Shown in pieces: positions 61,283 to 64,000 of a stretch of DNA of 64,000 nucleotides. A program made the translations under genes and the position numbers. Origin of the DNA: Drosophila pseudoobscura (lineage: Eukaryota; Arthropoda; Insecta; Diptera; Drosophilidae); the NCBI RefSeq assembly GCF_009870125.1, contig NC_046683.1, positions 37,277,869 to 37,341,868 of the forward strand. The letters are read 5' to 3'. Positions within the stretch are counted from its first letter, which is position 1, and each line of letters starts with the position of its first letter. The notes under the pieces are model-generated. The model saw only the letters and a list, made by a program, of their open reading frames with translations, was not told the origin of the DNA and ran no database searches.

Positions 61283-64000
61283 GTAACCTATCAGAATGTA
61301 AGAGGCTTGCGTAGTAAGCTCAGCATTCTTTTCCGGGATAGTGTTGCATTTGCTTCCCACGTTATTGTGTTTACTGAAACCTGGTTAAAGCCGGACATTC
61401 TTAGTTCCGAGGTTTTGGCAGGTCGGTACACAACTTTTAGAAAGGACCGTTCGTCTCGACGTGCAGGAGGGGTTCTAATTGCAGTGGACTCTTACTTCAC
61501 GTCAGAACACTTCACAGTCCAAGTTCAACAGGAACTGGAATTCCTGTGTGTAAAACTGATTCTTCCCGCTTTCGCTATATTCATTACTTGCTCGTATATC
61601 CCACCTTCTTCGGATATTTCAATTTATGAGCAGCACTTGTCCGCTTTAACCGCTGTTGCTTCCTCGCTATCTGATAAAGATCGTATGATAGTTCTTGGTG
61701 ACTTCAACTTGCCAGGAACTGTTTGGTCTTCGGTAAACGAGTCTAGTATCCTAGTGCCCATGTCACGACATGACTTTGTTGACGGCTTGCTTGACCTGTC
61801 CCTGTCTCAAGTCAATCATGTGAAAAATTCCTTGGGTCGATTGCTTGATCTATGCTTTGTATCGGATCCGACCATAGTGTTGTTAACCCGAGCCCTTCCG
61901 CTCACTATACCTGAAGACGCCTACCACCCTACTTTCGAGGTGTCGCTAGACATAGGACCAACTGTATTGGATCGGTCGAGTAGACTACCTGAACGTGTCC
62001 GCTGCTTTCGTAAAGCCGAGTTTGCGAAGCTTAATAACCTAATTAGGGATTTTGATTGGTCCGCTTTGTACTTGTGCACTGATGTCACAAAAGCCACAAA
62101 CATTTTTTACAATGCTCTTGGCACATTTTTTGATTCTTGTGTCCCGCTTTCTTGTCCGATTAGATCTGGAAAACCCCCTTGGTTTACCAAAGAGTTATCC
62201 AGTCTAAAAAACTTAAAATCAAGACTTTATAAAAAATTTCAAGAAGTGGGTTCTCCTACTTCTCACTCTCGTTATGTAATAGCTCGGTCCAACTTTTCAG
62301 TTCTTAATGCTCAATGCTATAAGAACTACCTATCTCGTTGCAGGATACGTTTTTCTCAGGACCCTAAACAGTTTTACTGCTTCGTAAACAGTAAGCGTAG
62401 AACGTCCGCACACCCATCCTCGCTATCATTTTGTAATACGTCGGCAAATAATGATCAGGCAATTGCCGATCTTTTTGCCCAGTTTTTCCAAACTACCTAT
62501 TCTGAGGAACGCTACTCTGGTCAACCGTACCCATACGGATTACCGAGGTCGAACGGCATTTTAAGTCCCTTGTTAAATGAGTATTCCCTACTTCAAGATC
62601 TTCGACTAGTTAAGCCGGTGTTTTCACCGGGTCCAGACGGGGTTCCAGGTTGTGTACTCAGGTACTGCGCCGAGGCTCTGTGTGGACCATTGCTTAAACT
62701 ATTCACCATGTCCATTGATTCATCTTGCTTCCCCCCAATCTGGAAGGAATCGTTTATAATTCCTCTCCATAAAAAAGGTAGTAAGTCTGATGTAAAAAAT
62801 TATAGAGGTATAGCAAAGTTATCCGCTATTCCCAAATTGTTTGAGAAGGTTTTAACTCCGCACTTGCAACATCTCTGCAAGTCACTTATATCTCCAACTC
62901 AGCATGGATTTATAAGGCGGCGATCAACCACCACGAACTTGTTAGAGTTTACCTCTTTCATTATTAAAGGCTTTCAAGGTAACTTACAGACGGATGTTAT
63001 TTACACCGACTTTAGTAAAGCATTCGACTCTGTAAACCATTCCCTTTTAGCACATAAACTTGACCTTTTAGGGTTTCCGCCCAACCTCCTGAGATGGATT
63101 TCTAGCTATCTTTGTTCTAGGTCTCAAAGAGTCCTCTTCAAAAACTCCCTCTCTTTACCAGTAAAGGTTTCTTCGGGAGTACCACAGGGCAGCCATCTAG
63201 GCCCCTTACTCTTCACACTCTTTATTAATGACTTGCCTTCAGTAATAACATACTCTCGAGTACTTATGTATGCGGATGATGTTAAACTCTGTGTCCAGTA
63301 CAAGGACATTTCATTTCATTCTCGCTTGCAATCCGATCTCAATAGCTTTCAGTCATGGTGTTGTGCAAACTTGTTACACCTTAATGCCTCGAAATGCAAA
63401 GTTATGACATTTCATCGTTCTAACCCTTTGTTGGCTCCCTACACCCTATTTGGGGGTTCTCTTGAGAGAATTACCATGGTGGATGATCTGGGTGTTATGT
63501 TAGATCCCAAGTTAAAGTTTTCCGAACACATTTCTACCATGGTAAATAAGGCCATGGGCGTGCTTGGGTTTATAAAGAGGTGGTCAAAGGAATTTGACGA
63601 CCCCTATTTAACAAAGACTCTCTATACCTCGCTTGGTCGTCCGATCTTAGAATACGGCTCCTGTGTATGGTGCCCTCAGTACAAAGTACACCAGGACCGT
63701 ATAGAATCAGTACAGAAAAACTTTTTACTCTTTGCTCTGCGGGGCCTTAACTGGGATGCGGGTGTAAGACTCCCATCTTACTCTAGTAGACTATTATTAG
63801 TAAACCTCCCATCCTTAGTTAACCGTAGAAAAATGCTTGGTGTGATATTTATGCACAACTTGATCAGGGGTGACATAGACAGCCCTGATCTGTTGAGCCG
63901 CATAAACTTCACGATTCCTATTAGACTGACTAGAAACTTTATTCCGTTGTTCCTTCCACTTTGTAGATCGAATTATTCCTTGCATGAACCGTTTAGGGTC
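61283..64000 (+). CDS. CR1-type LINE ORF2 (endonuclease and reverse transcriptase), runs off the window
   Basis: The frame opens after a TAA at 61280-61282, 9 bp after ORF1, and stays open to the window end. The endonuclease has VTYQNVRGLRSKL, VIVFTETWLK, RMIVLGDFNLPG and LLDLCFVSDP. RT has SPGPDGVPGCVLRYC, FIIPLHKKGSKSDVKNYRGI, VIYTDFSKAFDSVNHSLLAH, SSGVPQGSHLGPLLF and the catalytic MYADDVKLC (about 63266-63290), then HLNASKCKVMTF. The first in-frame ATG is late (61685, inside the endonuclease). Translation of ORF2 must therefore start at a non-ATG codon, by reinitiation or by frameshift. The enzyme nicks target DNA and reverse-transcribes the element there. The copy looks young. Confidence 0.9.

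Overview
This 64-kb window looks like transposon-dense heterochromatin of a fly, almost certainly Drosophila. I see no intact ordinary host gene, no rRNA or tRNA gene and no bacterial-type feature. At least six partial or complete DINE-1/Helentron-type elements (palindromic 5' start, three diverged internal modules, GTCY-type microsatellite) sit beside copia, gypsy-superfamily, BEL-Pao, Tc1/mariner, PIF/Harbinger, Transib-like and CR1 sequences. The DINE-1 type and the long-LTR gypsy-superfamily element fit the genus; an obscura-group species is a guess. The only host-gene relic I recognise is a broken alanine aminotransferase copy (about 4.1-5.0 kb).

Layout. 1-2.36 kb: unassigned, with a CA repeat. 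2.36-4.08 kb: a DINE-1 copy split by a mariner element with TA duplications. 4.1-5.0 kb: Alat pseudogene. 5.05-7.2 kb: unassigned. 7.2-9.06 kb: decayed Ty1/copia element, minus strand. 9.08-11.35 kb: 5' part of a gypsy-type element (LTR end, primer site, gag, protease). 11.35-18.06 kb: DINE-1 fragments around a decayed autonomous Helentron encoding Rep, helicase and endonuclease; its helicase Walker A region is split by a 726-bp palindromic TIR element. 18.1-20.3 kb: unassigned, with a 52-bp tandem repeat. 20.3-27.9 kb: two different gypsy pol remnants meeting at a DINE-1 copy. 27.86-28.8 kb: another DINE-1.

29.26-44.38 kb is the most remarkable block. A Tc1-like element (TA target, long IR/DR ends) was invaded near the end of its transposase gene by a very young LTR retrotransposon (30319-44129, 1.92-kb LTRs differing at two visible places, 4-bp GCCA duplication). 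Its Gag begins with a RING-H2 finger, gag and protease are joined by a canonical -1 slippery heptamer, and RT, RNase H and integrase are intact. The protease-RT junction has been replaced by about 4.4 kb holding an array of palindromic CATATCTCCG motifs, a FLYWCH-finger ORF, a TA-flanked MITE, a short hAT-like piece and an intact 633-residue RAG1/Transib-type transposase.

44.4-45.2 kb holds a duplicated 209-bp module with a consensus TGACGTCA site. 45.2-50.5 kb is a BEL-Pao element with matching 460-bp LTRs and a perfect 5-bp duplication, but its single long ORF lacks the whole reverse transcriptase and part of RNase H. 50.8-53.3 kb is a PIF/Harbinger element with convergent transposase and MADF/Myb-like genes. 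53.38-59.37 kb is a gypsy-superfamily element (307-bp LTRs, TGTA duplication) whose gag start codon lies inside the LTR; it carries a full DINE-1. 59.4-64 kb is a short ORF of unknown function followed by an apparently intact CR1 LINE that runs off the window.

These genes do not form a host pathway. They work as separate transposition modules, and the nesting gives relative ages: the identical-LTR BEL and the long-LTR element are young; copia, the Helentron and gypsy A and B are old.
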